Shown piece by piece: positions 36,998 to 46,923 of a stretch of DNA of 64,000 nucleotides. The stretch is from Pseudoxanthobacter soli DSM 19599 (lineage in GTDB: Bacteria; Pseudomonadota; Alphaproteobacteria; Rhizobiales; Segnochrobactraceae): the NCBI RefSeq assembly GCF_900148505.1, contig NZ_FRXO01000001.1:496001-560000 (forward strand). The letters are read 5' to 3'. The notes below the pieces were generated by a model. That model did not search any database. It saw only the letters and a program-made list of their open reading frames with translations, and was not told where the DNA came from. The position numbers and the translations under genes are program-made. Each line of letters begins with the position of its first letter. The stretch's first letter is position 1.

Positions 36998-37933
36998 ATG
37001 AGCGATGCCGACAAGCCGCGTCTCGTCGTGGCCGAGCCCAACCTCGCCCCCTCGGCCGGCGGCGGCATCGAACAGGTGATCGTGCCTCGCACGCGCGATC
37101 TCGGCGGCTTCGCGGTGCGCCGCGCCCTGCCTGTCGCGGGACGGCGCATGGTCGGGCCATTCATCTTCCTCGACCAGATGGGACCCGCGGAGTTTCCGAT
37201 CGGTGAAGGGGTGGACGTGCGGCCGCATCCGCATATCGGGCTGGCGACCGTCACCTACCTGTTCGACGGCGCCATCGACCACCGTGACAGCCTCGGCACG
37301 GTGCAGACCATCTATCCGGGCGACGTGAACTGGATGAGCGCCGGGCGCGGCATCGCCCACTCCGAACGCACGGGGCCGCAGGACCGCCTGCGCGGCGCAC
37401 GGCTTTCCGGGCTCCAGCTCTGGGTGGCGCTTCCCAAGGAGCACGAGGACAGCGCGCCGTTCTTCGCTCACCACGAGACCACCGACCTGCCGATCGTCTC
37501 CGATGGCGGCGTGCGCGTGCGCCTGATCGCCGGCGAGGCCTACGGCGTCCGCTCGCCTGTGGTGACCGCCTGGGACACGGTGTTCGCGGACATCGCGCTC
37601 GAGGCCGGCGCACGCCTGCCGATCGATGCCGCCACGGAGGAACGCGCGCTCTATCTCGTCGACGGCATCGTCGAGATCGCAGGCGACCGGTTCGAACCGG
37701 GCCGCCTCCTGGTGCTGCGCCCGTCCGATACCTTCACCGTCGCGGCCGTCACCGCGGCGCGGTTCAGCCTGATCGGCGGCGCGACCATGGACGGATCGCG
37801 GCATATCTGGTGGAACTTCGTCTCGTCTTCGACCGAACGGCTGGAGCAGGCGAAGGCCGACTGGAAGGCCGGCCGGTTCTCACCCGTTCCCGGCGAGACG
37901 GACTTCATTCCGCTGCCGGAATTCGGCGGCTGA
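36998..37933 (+). CDS. Pirin family protein
   Basis: Bicupin protein of 311 residues. The N-terminal cupin has the metal-ligand pattern RPHPHIGLATVTYLFDG with later His and Glu, and the pirin segment GDVNWMSAGRGIAHSER. The C-terminal cupin ends with RHIWWNFVSSS. Family members include quercetinases and redox-responsive cofactors; which applies is unclear. AAAGGA lies eight bases upstream of the ATG. It converges with the flavin reductase gene 64 bases away. Confidence 0.93.
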   Translation: MSDADKPRLVVAEPNLAPSAGGGIEQVIVPRTRDLGGFAVRRALPVAGRRMVGPFIFLDQMGPAEFPIGEGVDVRPHPHIGLATVTYLFDGAIDHRDSLGTVQTIYPGDVNWMSAGRGIAHSERTGPQDRLRGARLSGLQLWVALPKEHEDSAPFFAHHETTDLPIVSDGGVRVRLIAGEAYGVRSPVVTAWDTVFADIALEAGARLPIDAATEERALYLVDGIVEIAGDRFEPGRLLVLRPSDTFTVAAVTAARFSLIGGATMDGSRHIWWNFVSSSTERLEQAKADWKAGRFSPVPGETDFIPLPEFGG

Positions 37934-37997
37934 CAGGGCAGGTCGCGGCGCCCCGGGGGCCGCCGGAGCTGATGAGTCCATCAGATCGGAAAGCGCA

Positions 37998-38546
37998 CTA
38001 ACTGCCGAGCGCCTTCGCGGCCGGTGCCGCGGACGCCGGCTGTGCCGTCGCGGGCTCGGTGTCGAACGGCACGAAGCGGCCGTAGCTGCGCCGGGCATGG
38101 ACAAGCGGGCTTGCATCCCCGCGCGGCATCGCGACCGCTTCGAGGCCGCCGATGAGCACCCAATGCGTGCCATGACGCACGGCATTCTCCAGGCTGCAAT
38201 CGAACACGGCGAGCGCATCCTTCAGCACGGGTGAGCCCGTGGCGAGGGTCGTCCACGTTCCGGTCGCGAACTTGTCCTCGGCTGCGGTCCGCCCGGCAAA
38301 GACGTCCGAGATATATTTCTGATCGTCGCAGAGCAGGTTGACGCAGAACACGCCGTTGCGGTGCAGCACCTCGGTGGAGGCGTTGCTGTCCTTCACGCAT
38401 ACGAGCAGCGACGGCTTCGGCGAGTCGGCCGAGAGGGTCGAGACCGCGCTGACCGTCAGCCCTGCCCGGCCGGCCGGACCGTCGGTGGTGACGACGGAAA
38501 CCATCCAAGCCGCCCGGCTCATGCCGTCCAGAAACGCCTGACGCAC
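37998..38546 (-). CDS. Flavin reductase family protein
   Basis: FMN-binding split-barrel protein of about 182 residues, likely an NAD(P)H:FMN oxidoreductase feeding a monooxygenase, or a stand-alone reductase. Characteristic segments are VSVVTTDGPAGRAGLTVSA, SLLVCVKDSNAS, FCVNLL and the family-like HWVLIGGLEAV. GTG 38546 is preferred because GAGGG lies five bases upstream and it gives the usual N-terminus (VRQAFLDGMSRAAW); a frame to 38618 adds an atypical basic stretch. No obvious monooxygenase partner is adjacent. Confidence 0.88.
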   Translation of the reverse strand: MRQAFLDGMSRAAWMVSVVTTDGPAGRAGLTVSAVSTLSADSPKPSLLVCVKDSNASTEVLHRNGVFCVNLLCDDQKYISDVFAGRTAAEDKFATGTWTTLATGSPVLKDALAVFDCSLENAVRHGTHWVLIGGLEAVAMPRGDASPLVHARRSYGRFVPFDTEPATAQPASAAPAAKALGS

Positions 38547-38955
38547 GCTGACCCTCGCAATTCTCGGCCGAAGAAAGAAAACGCAATGGAACGAAACCGA
38601 TTGAAACGGAGACGTCAACCCGGCCGCCCTTCTACGGCCGGCGTGGGGCTTATGTAGTCACACGGGTCGAAGCCTGCCACGGCAGTCGCAGCACAGGCAG
38701 GGTTTTTCTGCCGCGATGCACGCCAAGGCCGTGTGGAAGACGAACTTCCGGCATCGAAACCGGCGCCGGACCATGATATTGCAGATCCGGATTTCTTTCG
38801 GGGCAGGTCTTCGGGTCAGGTCTTCGCGGGGCGCTTTTTGGGAAAGCGTCGCCACCCATGATCGACGATGCCGCGCGCGGGCCGCTTCGGGTTCCCGTCC
38901 GGCTGCGTCTGCCCCGCCCGACGAAAGCTGACGATCCGGACGGAGGGGAGCCAAG
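38547..38955. other. Divergent intergenic region (flavin reductase / lipoprotein)
   Basis: No supported gene in about 409 bases. A 38-residue Cys-rich frame on the minus strand (38658-38774) is noted but unsupported. GGAGGGGAG at the plus-strand end is the lipoprotein gene's ribosome-binding site. Confidence 0.35.
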
Positions 38956-39453
38956 ATGGCCCGGAATATCGGAAAAGCACGTTTCCTCGGCGCGCTGCTC
39001 GCAGCGAGCCTGCTGGCCGGCTGCCAGACGGCTTATCAGGAAGAAGGCTTCTGGACCGACGGCGGCGTCAGCGCCCAGCAGGTCACGTCGGATACCTTCC
39101 GCATCACGGCGCGCGGCAACGAGTTCACCGAGCAGTCGACCATCAGCGACTACGTGCTGCTCAAGTCCGCCGAAACCGTGAAAGCCGCGGGCTTCTCGCA
39201 TTTCGGCATCGTCTCCGGCCAGGACATCACGAGCCAGAGCACCTACCAGACCTCCCCGGGCACGTTCGAAGTCTCCAAGAAGGGCAAGGTCGTCACCTTC
39301 CAGCCGCCGACCTACGCGACGTCCATCCGGCCGGGCCAGCAGACTATCGTGCAGGGCTTCAATCCGCCTCCGGGCGAGGCGCTGCCGCCCGGGACCTATT
39401 CGGCCGACGAGATCATCCGCTTCATCGGCAGCCGCGTCGAACGTCCGTCCTGA
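38956..39453 (+). CDS. CC0125/CC1285-type lipoprotein
   Basis: Lipoprotein of 165 residues: signal peptide with lipobox LLAGC at about 19-23, then a small domain beginning YQEEGFWTDGGVSAQQ, with TFRITARGNEF and SAETVKAAGFSHFGI. This pattern is that of the alphaproteobacterial CC0125/CC1285 family, function unknown. A strong GGAGGGGAG site precedes the ATG. Two hairpins follow the stop. Confidence 0.85.
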   Translation: MARNIGKARFLGALLAASLLAGCQTAYQEEGFWTDGGVSAQQVTSDTFRITARGNEFTEQSTISDYVLLKSAETVKAAGFSHFGIVSGQDITSQSTYQTSPGTFEVSKKGKVVTFQPPTYATSIRPGQQTIVQGFNPPPGEALPPGTYSADEIIRFIGSRVERPS

Positions 39454-39478
39454 TCGCCGGACGATCACGCTCCGGCGA
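39454..39478. terminator. Hairpin directly after the lipoprotein stop
   Basis: TCGCCGGA (39454-39461) and TCCGGCGA (39471-39478) form a perfect 8-base stem with a 9-base loop, starting at the base after the stop codon. No T-run follows, as is usual in GC-rich alphaproteobacteria. A terminator is likely but unproven. Confidence 0.5.
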
Positions 39479-39507
39479 GGCCGGCGGGGTCCATCGCCCC
39501 GGCTGAT

Positions 39508-39543
39508 GAGCACAGCGGTCGCACCACAACGTCCGCTGTGCTC
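39508..39543. terminator. Hairpin between convergent lipoprotein and ygiD genes
   Basis: GAGCACAGCGG (39508-39518) and CCGCTGTGCTC (39533-39543) are perfect 11-base complements with a 14-base loop, in the 109-base convergent gap. It is well placed to stop transcription from both sides. Confidence 0.55.
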
Positions 39544-39562
39544 CAAGGGGTCGCCGCCGCGC

Positions 39563-40387
39563 TCAAGCGACGCGGCGGACGTCCTCGGCAGCGGGATGGA
39601 AAGCATAGGCGTCCATCATCAGCGAGCCGTACTGGCCGGAGGCGTGGACATGCTCCGTCCGCAGCCCCTCGCCTGCCGCGCCGAGGGCCACGAAGATCGG
39701 CAGCAGGTGATCGTCGGTCGGATGGCTGCGTACCGCGTGGGGCGCGAGCCGGCGATAATCGAGCAGATCGGCGACGGCGCCCGCCTCCAGACGCGCGGTG
39801 AACCACTCCGTGAACTCCACCGCCCAGGGTGCCGGCGGCGCATCGCGCGGCACCAGTCCGCCGCGCTTGCGGTCGAACACCTCGCCCAGATTATGGGTGA
39901 TCGAGCCCGAGGCCATCACGAGCACGCCCTCGGCGGCAAGCCCCTGCAAGGCCTGCCCGACATGGAAGTGATGGGCCGGGTCCAGCCGCGGCTGGATCGA
40001 AAGCTGCACGACGGGAATATCCGCCTGCGGATAGATCAGCGAAAGCGGTACCCACGTGCCGTGGTCGTAGCCGCGATCAACGGCGAGATGGGCTTCGAGG
40101 CCGGTCGAGATCAGCCTCTCCGCCACCAGCCGGGCGAGCTCTGGCTCTCCGGGCGCAGGATAAACTTTCTCATAAAGTTCGCGCTCGAACCCCCCGAAAT
40201 CATAGATCATTCCAGGGTGTTCATCGGCAATGACAACAGGCGCTTCGGTCATGAAATGCGCCGAGACCGAGAGGATCGCCTTCGGCTTCGGCAGCGTCGC
40301 GCCGTAGGATTCCATGAAGCGCCGCGCCGGGCTGTCATAGAGCGCCACGTTGGGCGCGCCGTGGGAAATGAACAGGGTCGGCAGCAT
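39563..40387 (-). CDS. ygiD: 4,5-DOPA-extradiol-dioxygenase-like protein
   Basis: LigB-superfamily class III extradiol dioxygenase of 274 residues. Metal-ligand and family motifs are visible: LFISHGAPNVAL at the N-terminus, SAHFMTEAPVV, YDHGTWVPL and SGSITHNLGEV. E. coli YgiD opens L-DOPA between carbons 4 and 5 with zinc or iron; the physiological substrate in bacteria is uncertain. GAGGAGG lies eight bases upstream of the ATG. Confidence 0.93.
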   Translation of the reverse strand: MLPTLFISHGAPNVALYDSPARRFMESYGATLPKPKAILSVSAHFMTEAPVVIADEHPGMIYDFGGFERELYEKVYPAPGEPELARLVAERLISTGLEAHLAVDRGYDHGTWVPLSLIYPQADIPVVQLSIQPRLDPAHHFHVGQALQGLAAEGVLVMASGSITHNLGEVFDRKRGGLVPRDAPPAPWAVEFTEWFTARLEAGAVADLLDYRRLAPHAVRSHPTDDHLLPIFVALGAAGEGLRTEHVHASGQYGSLMMDAYAFHPAAEDVRRVA

Positions 40388-40560
40388 GGCCCGCGCCTCC
40401 TCGCCATCGCCTGCCTGAGCGTCACCGTCAGGCGCGAACGGATGTTGATCTTGCGGACAGCATAGCGATCCCGCCGCCTGCGCACGAGCACGCGACGCGC
40501 GGACATACTGTCATGCCGCAATGAACAATGGCGACGAGAATCGCTCAATTGTTGAGAAAA

Positions 40561-40890
40561 TCAGGCCGAGCCGCGCGGTGCGAGCAGCACGACACCGGCG
40601 CCAACGACGGCAAGCGCCGCACCGCCGATATCCCACCGGTCGGGCGCGCGGCCTTCGACGAGCCAGAGCCAGATCAACGAAGCGGCGATATAGACGCCGC
40701 CATAGGCCGCATAGGCGCGGCCGGCAAACTCCGCATCCGTGCGCGTCAGCAGCCAGGCGAAGACGGCGAGCGCGGCGAGCCCGGGCAGCAGCCACAAGGC
40801 TGGGCGGCCCAGCCGCACCACCTGCCAGACTGCGAAGCAGCCGGCGATTTCGAAGAAGGCGGCGAGAGCGAAGATCGCTATTCCTGCCAC
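40561..40890 (-). CDS. YnfA family membrane protein
   Basis: Small inner-membrane protein (109 residues) with four hydrophobic helices, resembling small multidrug resistance transporters. Conserved segments are [32 protein letters not shown] and the closing [21 protein letters not shown] 40890 is chosen because GGAG lies upstream and it yields the usual length; the frame extending to 41118 mirrors the DAHP synthase gene. It lies 38 bases downstream of that gene. Confidence 0.9.
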   Translation of the reverse strand: MAGIAIFALAAFFEIAGCFAVWQVVRLGRPALWLLPGLAALAVFAWLLTRTDAEFAGRAYAAYGGVYIAASLIWLWLVEGRAPDRWDIGGAALAVVGAGVVLLAPRGSA

Positions 40891-40928
40891 CGCCTTCTCC
40901 AGTTTCGTTCGTCCCGTCGGGACGTTCT

Positions 40929-42404
40929 TCAGACGCCCGTGGTGACGCCCTGCGGGCTCGCCAGGCCGGTGGCCTTGTGATCCCGCTCGCGCTTCAGGTT
41001 TTCGGCCAGCAGGAACGCCAGCTCGATCGCCTGTTCCGCGTTGAGGCGCGGGTCGCACTGGCTGTCGTAGCGGGCGGACAGGTCCTCGGCCGTGATATCG
41101 CGCGCACCGCCGGTGCACTCGGTCACGTCGCGACCGGTCATCTCCACGTGGATGCCACCGGCGTGGGTGCCTTCAGCCCGGTGAACCGAGAAGAAGGTCT
41201 CGACCTCGCGCAGGATGCGGTCGAACGGCCGGGTCTTGTAGCCGTTGGCCGAGATGGTGTTGCCGTGCATCGGATCGCACGACCACACCACCGAACGCCC
41301 TTCCCGCTCCACCGCGCGGATCAGGCGCGGCAGGTGCTCGGCAACCTTGTCGGCGCCGAAGCGGGCGATCAGGGTCAGGCGCCCGGGCTCGTTGTCCGGA
41401 TTCAGCAGGTCGATCAGCCGCAGCAGGCCGTCGGCTTCCATCGACGGGCCGCACTTGAGGCCGATCGGGTTCTCGACGCCGCGGCAGAACTCGACGTGCG
41501 CATGGTCCGGCTGGCGGGTGCGATCGCCGATCCAGATCATGTGGCCGGAGGTCGCATACCAGTCGCCCGTGGTGGAATCGACGCGCGTCAATGCCTGCTC
41601 GTAGCCCAGCAGCAGCGCCTCATGGCTGGTGTAGAGGTCGGTCGAGCGCAGCTGCGGCACGCTGTCGGAATCGATGCCGCAGGCGCGCATGAACGCCAGC
41701 GTCTCGGTGATGCGCGCGGCGATCGCCTCGTAGCGGTCGCTCTGCGGGCTGTCCTTGACGAACCCCAGCATCCACTGGTGCACGTTCTCCAGATTGGCAT
41801 AGCCGCCCTGGGCGAACGCGCGCAGCAGGTTGAGCGTCGCCGCCGACTGCCGGTACGCCGCTTCCATGCGCTGCGGATCGGGCGTGCGGCCTTCCGGCGT
41901 GAACGCGATGTCGTTGACGATGTCGCCGCGATAGGTCGGCAGCTCCAGCCCGTTCTGGATTTCGGTCGGCGAAGACCGCGGCTTGGCGAACTGGCCGGCA
42001 ATGCGACCGACCTTCACCACCGGCTGGGCCGCGGCATAGGTCAGCACCACCGCCATCTGCAGGAAGACGCGGAAGAAGTCGCGGATATTGTCGGCATGAT
42101 GCTCGGCGAACGATTCCGCGCAGTCGCCGCCCTGAAGCAGGAAACCCTCACCGGCGGCGACGCCGGCCAGAGCCTTCTTCAGCTTGCGCGCCTCACCGGC
42201 GAACACCAGCGGCGGATAGCTCGCGATGCGACCCTCGACCGCGGCGAGCGCCGCGAGATCGGGATAATCCGGCACCTGGACGATCGGCTTCGCCCGCCAG
42301 GAGGTGGGCGACCAAGCCGGCAGTCCGGCGGCCGCATCGCGGGCGAGCCGCGCCGCATTCTTCGGCGCGAGAACGGAGGGCTTTATCGACCTCGTCTCAT
42401 TCAT
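40929..42404 (-). CDS. Class II 3-deoxy-7-phosphoheptulonate synthase
   Basis: DAHP synthase (plant/AroH-II type, about 491 residues), first step of the shikimate pathway, joining phosphoenolpyruvate and erythrose 4-phosphate. Typical stretches are [14 protein letters not shown], the metal/substrate loop [32 protein letters not shown] and [15 protein letters not shown]. The ATG at 42404 has AAGGTG upstream; a frame to 42470 is less likely. No feedback-regulatory extension is visible. Confidence 0.96.
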   Translation of the reverse strand: MNETRSIKPSVLAPKNAARLARDAAAGLPAWSPTSWRAKPIVQVPDYPDLAALAAVEGRIASYPPLVFAGEARKLKKALAGVAAGEGFLLQGGDCAESFAEHHADNIRDFFRVFLQMAVVLTYAAAQPVVKVGRIAGQFAKPRSSPTEIQNGLELPTYRGDIVNDIAFTPEGRTPDPQRMEAAYRQSAATLNLLRAFAQGGYANLENVHQWMLGFVKDSPQSDRYEAIAARITETLAFMRACGIDSDSVPQLRSTDLYTSHEALLLGYEQALTRVDSTTGDWYATSGHMIWIGDRTRQPDHAHVEFCRGVENPIGLKCGPSMEADGLLRLIDLLNPDNEPGRLTLIARFGADKVAEHLPRLIRAVEREGRSVVWSCDPMHGNTISANGYKTRPFDRILREVETFFSVHRAEGTHAGGIHVEMTGRDVTECTGGARDITAEDLSARYDSQCDPRLNAEQAIELAFLLAENLKRERDHKATGLASPQGVTTGV

Positions 42405-42593
42405 GACGTTCACCTTGCATTCCGGCCGCCGAACTCCGGCGATCCGGGAGAATTGGGCGCTTATACACACCGTTGCCGGGAATGGCCACAGGGGTTGGGA
42501 CAGCGCGCCCGCGCACGCCCGCAGCGGAGGGCGACGGGCGGCCGCCCGATGCGGCGCCCGATCGCCGAGAAATCGCCCTTGTCTCGCCCGATT

Positions 42594-44705
42594 TCAAGGC
42601 GCGGCCGGTGCCGTCGCCTTGAACGCCCCGTCGAACATCGGCTCGAGCTGCGCGGCCCCGAGCCGCGACAGGTGATCGTCGTCGAAATAGAACGGGTGTC
42701 CGTTCTCCTGCACCATGCAGCGTTCGCCCGGGCAGAAGACGGTCGCGGGGTCGAGCAGCTTCACAATGCCGTTGGCCGCGAGCTTCTGGAGTGCGTCGCG
42801 CGCGAAGGCATTGCGGCGGTCGTAGTCCTCACGGTGCGAGCGGATGTGGAAGGGGCGCCCGAGCAGCAGAGAGCGCGCCATCGACTGCGGCACGTCCTCC
42901 CGCACCTCCGGGATCGGCATCACGATGTAGACGGTCTTGCCGGCCTGGTGGAGGCCGAGCATCGTCGCGGTCAGCGAGGCCACGAACTGTTCGCGCGCCC
43001 ACGCGACATCCTTCGCAAACCACGGCTGTTCGATGAAGGGAGCGACGTTCTGGTCGTCGGCGTCGCCGTAGCCCATCAGCGTTGCGTACATCGACCAGCG
43101 TGCGGCGACGATGACGGTCTTGATGCGCGGGTCGCTGGTGATGATGCGATAGGCTTCGGTATTGAACGGGGCGCAGAACTGCTCGAACCCTTCCGGCACG
43201 CCGGCGAACGGCGGCAGGATCGGGCCGTCTACCAGCGGGCCGCAGCCGCGCATGATCATGGCGACGCCTTCGCGCCCGTTGCGGGCGGCGACGTCCGAGA
43301 CCGCGGCGAGGATGGCATCGGCGTGGGAATCCCCCCACAGCGCGAAGCTCGGCTCCGCCTTGCCGACCGCGCCGATGAGGCACGGTGCATCGGCCATGCC
43401 GTCCGGCACGTTGCGCACGCAGGGAGAGCCGCGCCCTTCCTTGGAGATGCGCGCCATGTCGGCGACATCCTTCGGCAGACGCTGGGGCCAGCCATCGGTC
43501 CGGATCAGCATGGCGCCGAACAGCGCCGTCGCCACGGCCACCGCGACGGCGCAGCCGAACACCTGCCGGCGCGTGAGAATGCCGCTGCGGCCGAGGAACG
43601 GCCGCTCGATGTATCGCCGGGAGATGACCGACACCACAGCGGCGACACCGAGCAGCAGGCAGGTGTCGAGCACGCTGAGCGGACGGTTCAGAAAATAGCT
43701 TTGGGTGATCGCCAGGATCGGCCAGTGCCAGACATAGAGCGAATAGGACAGGAGCCCGATGACGACCAGCGGCTTGAGCGACAGCAGCCGCCCCACACCG
43801 GTCGGTCCGTCCTCGCCGGCATAGATCACGAGGGCGGCGCCGACACACGGGACCAGACCGAGCGGACCCGGCCAGGGGCCGCCTTCGGTGAAGGTCGCCA
43901 TCGCGTAGAGGATCATCGCCAGGCCAAGCCAGCCCAAGGCCTCGCGCAGGTGCCTGCTATGCAGGCGGGGCACCGCGCCCGAAGCGAGGACGGCACCGAT
44001 CAGGATTTCCCAGGCACGGGCCTGCGTCCAGAAGAACGAGGCCGGCCCCTGGAACACGAGCCACCAGCCGAGCGTGAAGAACGCCACCGTCAGGACCCCG
44101 ATCACAACGGCGAACCGGCCCCGCAGGAACCGCGCCGTCAGGATCATGATGAACGGGAAGACGATGTAAAACTGCTCCTCGATGGCGAGCGACCAAAGAT
44201 GAAGCAGCGGGCGGGAGGTGAAGGTCGTGACGAAATAGCCGTCACCGAGCGCCAGCACGAAGTTGGTCACGAAGCCGGCGGCCGCCATCAGGGTTCCGCC
44301 GTAGGCGCGGATTTCCTTCGGCAGCATCAGCAGGCTCGCCGCTGCCGACGTCACGATCAGCATCGAGAACAGCGCCGGAAAGATGCGCCGGATCCGCCGT
44401 TCGTAGAACGAGGTGAGCGTGAAGCGGCCCTGCGCGATCTCCCGCAGGATGATGGAGGTGATCAGGTAACCGGAGATGACGAAGAACACGTCGACGCCGA
44501 CGAACCCGCCGACGAACGGGCGGAACGCCGGCTGGAACACCGAGGCATGGAACAGCAGCACGCCCACGATCGATATCGCCCTGAGACCATCGATATCTGG
44601 CCTGTAGGCGATCGCGGGCGCGGGATGCGCCGCACGTCTGGACGCATCCCCGGCCTGACCGGCGCGAAAGCCGTGAGGCCGTTTCATGGAGGCGGAATCG
44701 GGCAT
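42594..44705 (-). CDS. OafA-type membrane acyltransferase with SGNH domain
   Basis: O-acyltransferase of 703 residues, likely adding acetyl or similar groups to a cell-surface glycan. The N-terminal 380 residues hold about ten membrane helices with the family opening YRPDIDGLRAISI, GVDVFFVISGYLIT and RRIRRIFPAL. The C-terminal periplasmic SGNH hydrolase-like domain has ALWGDSHAD (nucleophile Ser) and FYFDDDHLSRLG (DxxH). This matches the OafA/YrhL plus SGNH fusion. No glycan biosynthesis genes adjoin it. Confidence 0.93.
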   Translation of the reverse strand: MPDSASMKRPHGFRAGQAGDASRRAAHPAPAIAYRPDIDGLRAISIVGVLLFHASVFQPAFRPFVGGFVGVDVFFVISGYLITSIILREIAQGRFTLTSFYERRIRRIFPALFSMLIVTSAAASLLMLPKEIRAYGGTLMAAAGFVTNFVLALGDGYFVTTFTSRPLLHLWSLAIEEQFYIVFPFIMILTARFLRGRFAVVIGVLTVAFFTLGWWLVFQGPASFFWTQARAWEILIGAVLASGAVPRLHSRHLREALGWLGLAMILYAMATFTEGGPWPGPLGLVPCVGAALVIYAGEDGPTGVGRLLSLKPLVVIGLLSYSLYVWHWPILAITQSYFLNRPLSVLDTCLLLGVAAVVSVISRRYIERPFLGRSGILTRRQVFGCAVAVAVATALFGAMLIRTDGWPQRLPKDVADMARISKEGRGSPCVRNVPDGMADAPCLIGAVGKAEPSFALWGDSHADAILAAVSDVAARNGREGVAMIMRGCGPLVDGPILPPFAGVPEGFEQFCAPFNTEAYRIITSDPRIKTVIVAARWSMYATLMGYGDADDQNVAPFIEQPWFAKDVAWAREQFVASLTATMLGLHQAGKTVYIVMPIPEVREDVPQSMARSLLLGRPFHIRSHREDYDRRNAFARDALQKLAANGIVKLLDPATVFCPGERCMVQENGHPFYFDDDHLSRLGAAQLEPMFDGAFKATAPAAP

Positions 44706-44752
44706 GGCGCGGTGTCGTTCTTGCGTTCTGCGTCGAGCCGGTCGGAACAGGC

Positions 44753-46180
44753 TCAGGAGCGCGGGGCGGAGGCGTCGCGCTTCCAGCGCTCGGACGGCGT
44801 GCGCATGGTCACCAGTTCTTCGGCGGCGGTCGGATGCACGGCCATGGTCGCGTCGAAATCCGCCTTCGTCGCGCCCATCCGGACGGCGATGCCGAGGATC
44901 TGCGCCATCTCGCCGGCATCAGGCCCGAGGATGTGGACGCCGACGACCCGGTCCGAGGCCGCATCGACGAGGATTTTCATGAACATCCGCTCCTCCCGAC
45001 CGGAGAGCGTGTGGATCATGGGCCGGAAACGGGCACGGTAGATGTCGAGCGCCTCGAACCGCGCCTTGGCCTCGGCCTCGGTCAGCCCGACGGTGCCGAT
45101 CTCTGGCTGGGAGAACACGGCGGTCGGCACCAGTTCGTGATCGACCACCACCTCGCGGCCGCCGAACACCGTGTCGGCGAACGCGTGGCCCTCGCGGATC
45201 GCGACCGGCGTGAGATTGATGCGGTCCGTCACGTCGCCGACAGCGTAGATCGAGGGGACGTTGGTTTGCGAGCGGGCATCGACCAGTACCGCGCCGCGCA
45301 GGTCGAGAGCGACGCCAGCCGCTTCGAGCCCGAGGCCGGCGGTGTTGGGATGGCGTCCCGTCGCCGTCATCACGAGGTCTGTCTCCAGCGTCTCGCCCCG
45401 AGCGGTGGTCACCACCAGCCCCTCGCCGACACGCTCGATGCGTTCCGGCTTGTCGCCGCAGAGGATGGTGATGCCCTTCTTCACCATCTCCTCGTGGAGG
45501 AAGCCACGCGTTTCGTCATCGAACCCGCGAAGGATCTCCGAACCGCGGTAGAGCACCGTGGTCTCGACACCGAGGCCGTTGAAGATACCGGCGAACTCGA
45601 CCGCGATGTAGCCGCCGCCGACGATCACGACCCGCTCCGGCAGGCGTTCCAGATCGAACACCTCGTTGGATGTCACCGCGAGTTCTATGCCGGGCACGGT
45701 GTGATCGACGCTCGGCGCGCCGCCCGTTGCCACGAGGATGATGCGGGCGGTGACAACGCGGTCCTCCGCGACGAGGCGCACCGCGTTCGGACCCTCGACC
45801 ACCGCACGCGTCCGCAGAACCTCGACGCTCGCATTGTCGAGATTGCGTTCGTAGATCGCGGAGAGGCGGGCGATCTCCTTGTCCTTGGCCGCGATCAGCG
45901 TCGGCCAGTCGAAGCTCACCGCATCCGATCGCCAGCCGAAGCCGACGGAATCCTCGAAGGCCTCGGCAAAGCGGGAGGCATAGACGAGCAGCTTCTTCGG
46001 CACGCAGCCGCGAATCACACAGGTGCCGCCGATGCGATATTCCTCGGCGATGGCGACCTTCGCGCCGTAGCCGGACGCGATGCGAGCCGCGCGAACGCCG
46101 CCAGAACCCGCTCCGATCACGAACAGGTCGTAGTCGAACCCGCCGGCGACGCCGCCATCAGCCATTTCACCGCCAGCCAT
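44753..46180 (-). CDS. gor: Glutathione-disulfide reductase
   Basis: NADPH-dependent flavoprotein keeping glutathione reduced. 475 residues: FAD motif VIGAGSGGVRAARIA, redox Cys54 and Cys59 in GGTCVIRGCVPKK, NADPH motif VGGGYIAVEFAGI, the second FAD motif YAVGDVTDRINLTPVAI and the dimer-interface His in MAVHPTAAEEL. Glutathione reductase is preferred over mercuric or trypanothione reductases because no heavy-metal Cys pair is present. The start may be Met1 or Met6. Confidence 0.95.
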   Translation of the reverse strand: MAGGEMADGGVAGGFDYDLFVIGAGSGGVRAARIASGYGAKVAIAEEYRIGGTCVIRGCVPKKLLVYASRFAEAFEDSVGFGWRSDAVSFDWPTLIAAKDKEIARLSAIYERNLDNASVEVLRTRAVVEGPNAVRLVAEDRVVTARIILVATGGAPSVDHTVPGIELAVTSNEVFDLERLPERVVIVGGGYIAVEFAGIFNGLGVETTVLYRGSEILRGFDDETRGFLHEEMVKKGITILCGDKPERIERVGEGLVVTTARGETLETDLVMTATGRHPNTAGLGLEAAGVALDLRGAVLVDARSQTNVPSIYAVGDVTDRINLTPVAIREGHAFADTVFGGREVVVDHELVPTAVFSQPEIGTVGLTEAEAKARFEALDIYRARFRPMIHTLSGREERMFMKILVDAASDRVVGVHILGPDAGEMAQILGIAVRMGATKADFDATMAVHPTAAEELVTMRTPSERWKRDASAPRS

Positions 46181-46323
46181 GTCCGTCTCAGCCCCGTCGG
46201 TTCGTCAATCTAAAGCCGGCAGTTCCGGCCGGTGAGAGCCGGCCGGGACTGCCCGTGTGCGAAGTGGGTGCGCGATCCCGCCGGCCGAACCGGCCGTTCA
46301 AGTGCGACGATGGCCGGATGCGA

Positions 46324-46881
46324 TCAGAGCCGGTGGCCGCGCTTGTCCATCTCGATGCGGACCTGGGTCACCATCTCGGTGGCGATCTTGTCCTGCCACT
46401 GCTTGGCGGCGCCGATCGAAAGCGCGACCAGTTCCGGCGACAGGCTCGCCAGCTTCTTGCCGACCGGCGACTGGTAGAAGTCGATGATCTGCTGCAGCTC
46501 TTCCTGGGTGAAGCGGCGGGCCCAGACCTCTTCCAGCACGCGGTCGAGATCGCGACGCTGGGGCGCCAGGCTCAGCGCGACCTTGTCCGTCACCTCGTCG
46601 ATGTCGCTGGCGAGCAGCGGATTGGACCGCACGAACAGCGCCTTGGTCTGCTCCGCCACGCCCGGGAGGATGTCGTCGAAGCCGGCCACGGACTTGGAGG
46701 CGTCGATGGCCTTCTGCGCCAGGGCGAGCTGCTCGGGCGTGAACTGAGGCTGCTGGTCGGCCGGCGCCGCGGCCGGCGGGTTGGTCTGGGCAAACGCACC
46801 GGCCGGAGCGAGCGCACCCGCGGCAAGGGCGAGGACATAAGCGGCCGCGAACATCGGGCGCCGGCTGGAAAGGGCAGTCAT
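46324..46881 (-). CDS. DUF2059 domain-containing secreted protein
   Basis: Periplasmic protein of 185 residues with a Sec signal peptide (cleavage after GAFAQ, about residue 32), a Pro/Ala linker, and a helical DUF2059 domain ending FTQEELQQIIDFYQSPVGKK and LVALSIGAAKQWQDKI. Function unknown. AAGGAG precedes the ATG at 46881. It lies 42 bases after the rpiA stop on the same strand, so co-transcription with rpiA is likely. Confidence 0.9.
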   Translation of the reverse strand: MTALSSRRPMFAAAYVLALAAGALAPAGAFAQTNPPAAAPADQQPQFTPEQLALAQKAIDASKSVAGFDDILPGVAEQTKALFVRSNPLLASDIDEVTDKVALSLAPQRRDLDRVLEEVWARRFTQEELQQIIDFYQSPVGKKLASLSPELVALSIGAAKQWQDKIATEMVTQVRIEMDKRGHRL

Positions 46882-46923
46882 TCTGACGGTCTCCTTGAAA
46901 GATCAGGCCACACCCGGCGGTTT

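Noticed and set aside
37947-37965. Near-palindrome GCGGCGCCCCGGGGGCCGC between pirin and flavin reductase genes
   Set aside because: Almost no loop and one mismatched pair; such GC runs are frequent here. It could contribute to termination but is not distinctive.
38658-38774. 38-residue Cys-rich frame on the minus strand
   Set aside because: No ribosome-binding site or recognised family. The clustered Cys codons could be chance.
40521-45041. 1,506-codon plus-strand frame across ynfA, DAHP synthase and acyltransferase genes
   Set aside because: It spans several well-supported minus-strand genes, has low-complexity basic composition and no recognisable motif.
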